From an uncultured Selenomonadales bacterium (GTDB taxonomy: Bacteria; Bacillota; Negativicutes; Selenomonadales; Selenomonadaceae): 5,990 nucleotides of DNA. The DNA is taken from positions 1-5,990 of the forward strand of contig CAMVAG010000128.1 of assembly GCA_947165405.1 (NCBI GenBank), given 5' to 3'. Position numbers and translations under genes: made by a program. Shown here one piece after another: positions 5,792 through 5,990 of the stretch; within the stretch, counting starts at the first letter, position 1; each line of letters begins with the position of its first letter. Under the pieces are notes generated by a model. It did not search any database and had not been told where the DNA came from. It saw only the letters and a program-made list of their open reading frames with translations.

Positions 5792-5820
5792 ATCTTACCA
5801 GAATAATTTCAGATATTCAA
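5792..5820 (-). promoter_or_regulatory. Candidate upstream leftward promoter
   Basis: On the minus strand, TTGAAT (5820-5815), a 17-bp spacer and TAAGAT (5797-5792) preceded by TGG. Each box matches four of six consensus bases, with an extended -10. It would transcribe the short leader ORF and run on into the ompH operon. Confidence 0.4.
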
Positions 5821-5836
5821 GACGCGAAAAAAATTT

Positions 5837-5865
5837 TTGCACGCGGAAAAGTTTTTTGCTATCAT
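5837..5865 (+). promoter_or_regulatory. Candidate rightward promoter
   Basis: TTGCAC (5837-5842), a 17-bp spacer and TATCAT (5860-5865) with an extended TGC directly before it. The -10 matches five of six consensus bases. Expected start is near 5872. It points out of the window toward an unseen divergent gene or a small RNA. Confidence 0.5.
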
Positions 5866-5877
5866 TTGGGCGGAATT

Positions 5878-5904
5878 GCCCTTTCGTTTGTTAAGCAAAA
5901 GGGC
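5878..5904 (+). other. Hairpin at the 5' end of the predicted rightward transcript
   Basis: GCCCTTT (5878-5884) pairs perfectly with AAAGGGC (5898-5904) around a 13-nt loop, starting about 6 nt after the predicted rightward start site. No T-run follows, so it is not an intrinsic terminator. It may be a 5'-stabilising stem, the first stem of a longer RNA element, or an unassigned small RNA. Confidence 0.4.
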
Positions 5905-5990
5905 TCAAAGACAACCGGTCACTGCGGAAATTTTTCACTTCGATTGAGTTAATTGTTAAGTTTTATTTTTAGAATCTACTTTTTCTTTGC

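Larger units (their letters stand above)
5646..5990. other. 345-bp gene-free regulatory region
   Basis: No OmpH- or BamA-like coding sequence enters from the right: all three minus-strand frames meet a stop within the first dozen codons from the edge. The region holds two candidate leftward promoters, one short leader ORF, one candidate rightward promoter and one hairpin, listed separately. The last 85 bases are AT-rich, with no ATG on the plus strand and no known riboswitch core that I can recognise. Confidence 0.7.

Noticed and set aside
5872..5990. Known riboswitch (cyclic-di-GMP, fluoride, SAM or TPP)
   Set aside because: Fragments such as GCAAAAGGGC are superficially like a cyclic-di-GMP core, but the required conserved core segments are absent.

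Overview
The window looks like chromosomal DNA from a diderm member of the Firmicutes, most plausibly a Negativicute (Selenomonas-like). This is an inference from three things: an OmpH/Skp plus LpxD outer-membrane gene block, strong GGAGG-type ribosome binding sites, and sigma-70-like promoters with TATAAT -10 boxes. No rRNA, tRNA, CRISPR array or transposase gene is visible.

Layout, right to left on the minus strand. A 345-bp gene-free region (5646-5990) carries a strong leftward promoter (-35 at 5701-5706, -10 at 5678-5683), a weaker upstream leftward promoter with a possible 15-residue leader ORF, and a candidate rightward promoter pointing out of the window. The leftward promoter feeds three consecutive OmpH/Skp-family genes: a short membrane-anchored one (5178-5645), a long coiled-coil one (4016-5080) and a lipoprotein (3571-3999). 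These are followed by lpxD (2538-3557). Between the first two OmpH genes lie two opposed heptanucleotide repeat arrays. In the mRNA they would fold into a long hairpin followed by eight U residues, immediately before the next ribosome binding site, which looks like an attenuator or terminator. The three OmpH proteins would be periplasmic or membrane-tethered coiled-coil chaperone-like proteins, and LpxD makes the lipid A precursor, so the block serves outer-membrane construction.

Left of lpxD is a 14-bp perfect inverted repeat, then a small secreted proline-rich protein (2114-2464) ending at an intrinsic terminator (2064-2097). Next comes an AT-rich gene for an SGNH-hydrolase-like protein (883-2012). 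It is split into two frames exactly at a run of eight G residues on its coding strand, so it is either a phase-variable gene caught in the OFF state, a slippage-dependent gene, a recent pseudogene or a sequencing error. It converges on a plus-strand secreted polysaccharide deacetylase (4-798). The terminator between these two genes is a 34-bp exact copy of the one upstream of the SGNH gene, so identical direct repeats flank that gene.

Functionally the window combines outer-membrane assembly with lipid A synthesis (right) and probable surface-glycan modification (left). The most notable unexplained structures are the G8 frameshift switch, the opposed heptamer arrays and the dense promoter region at the right edge.
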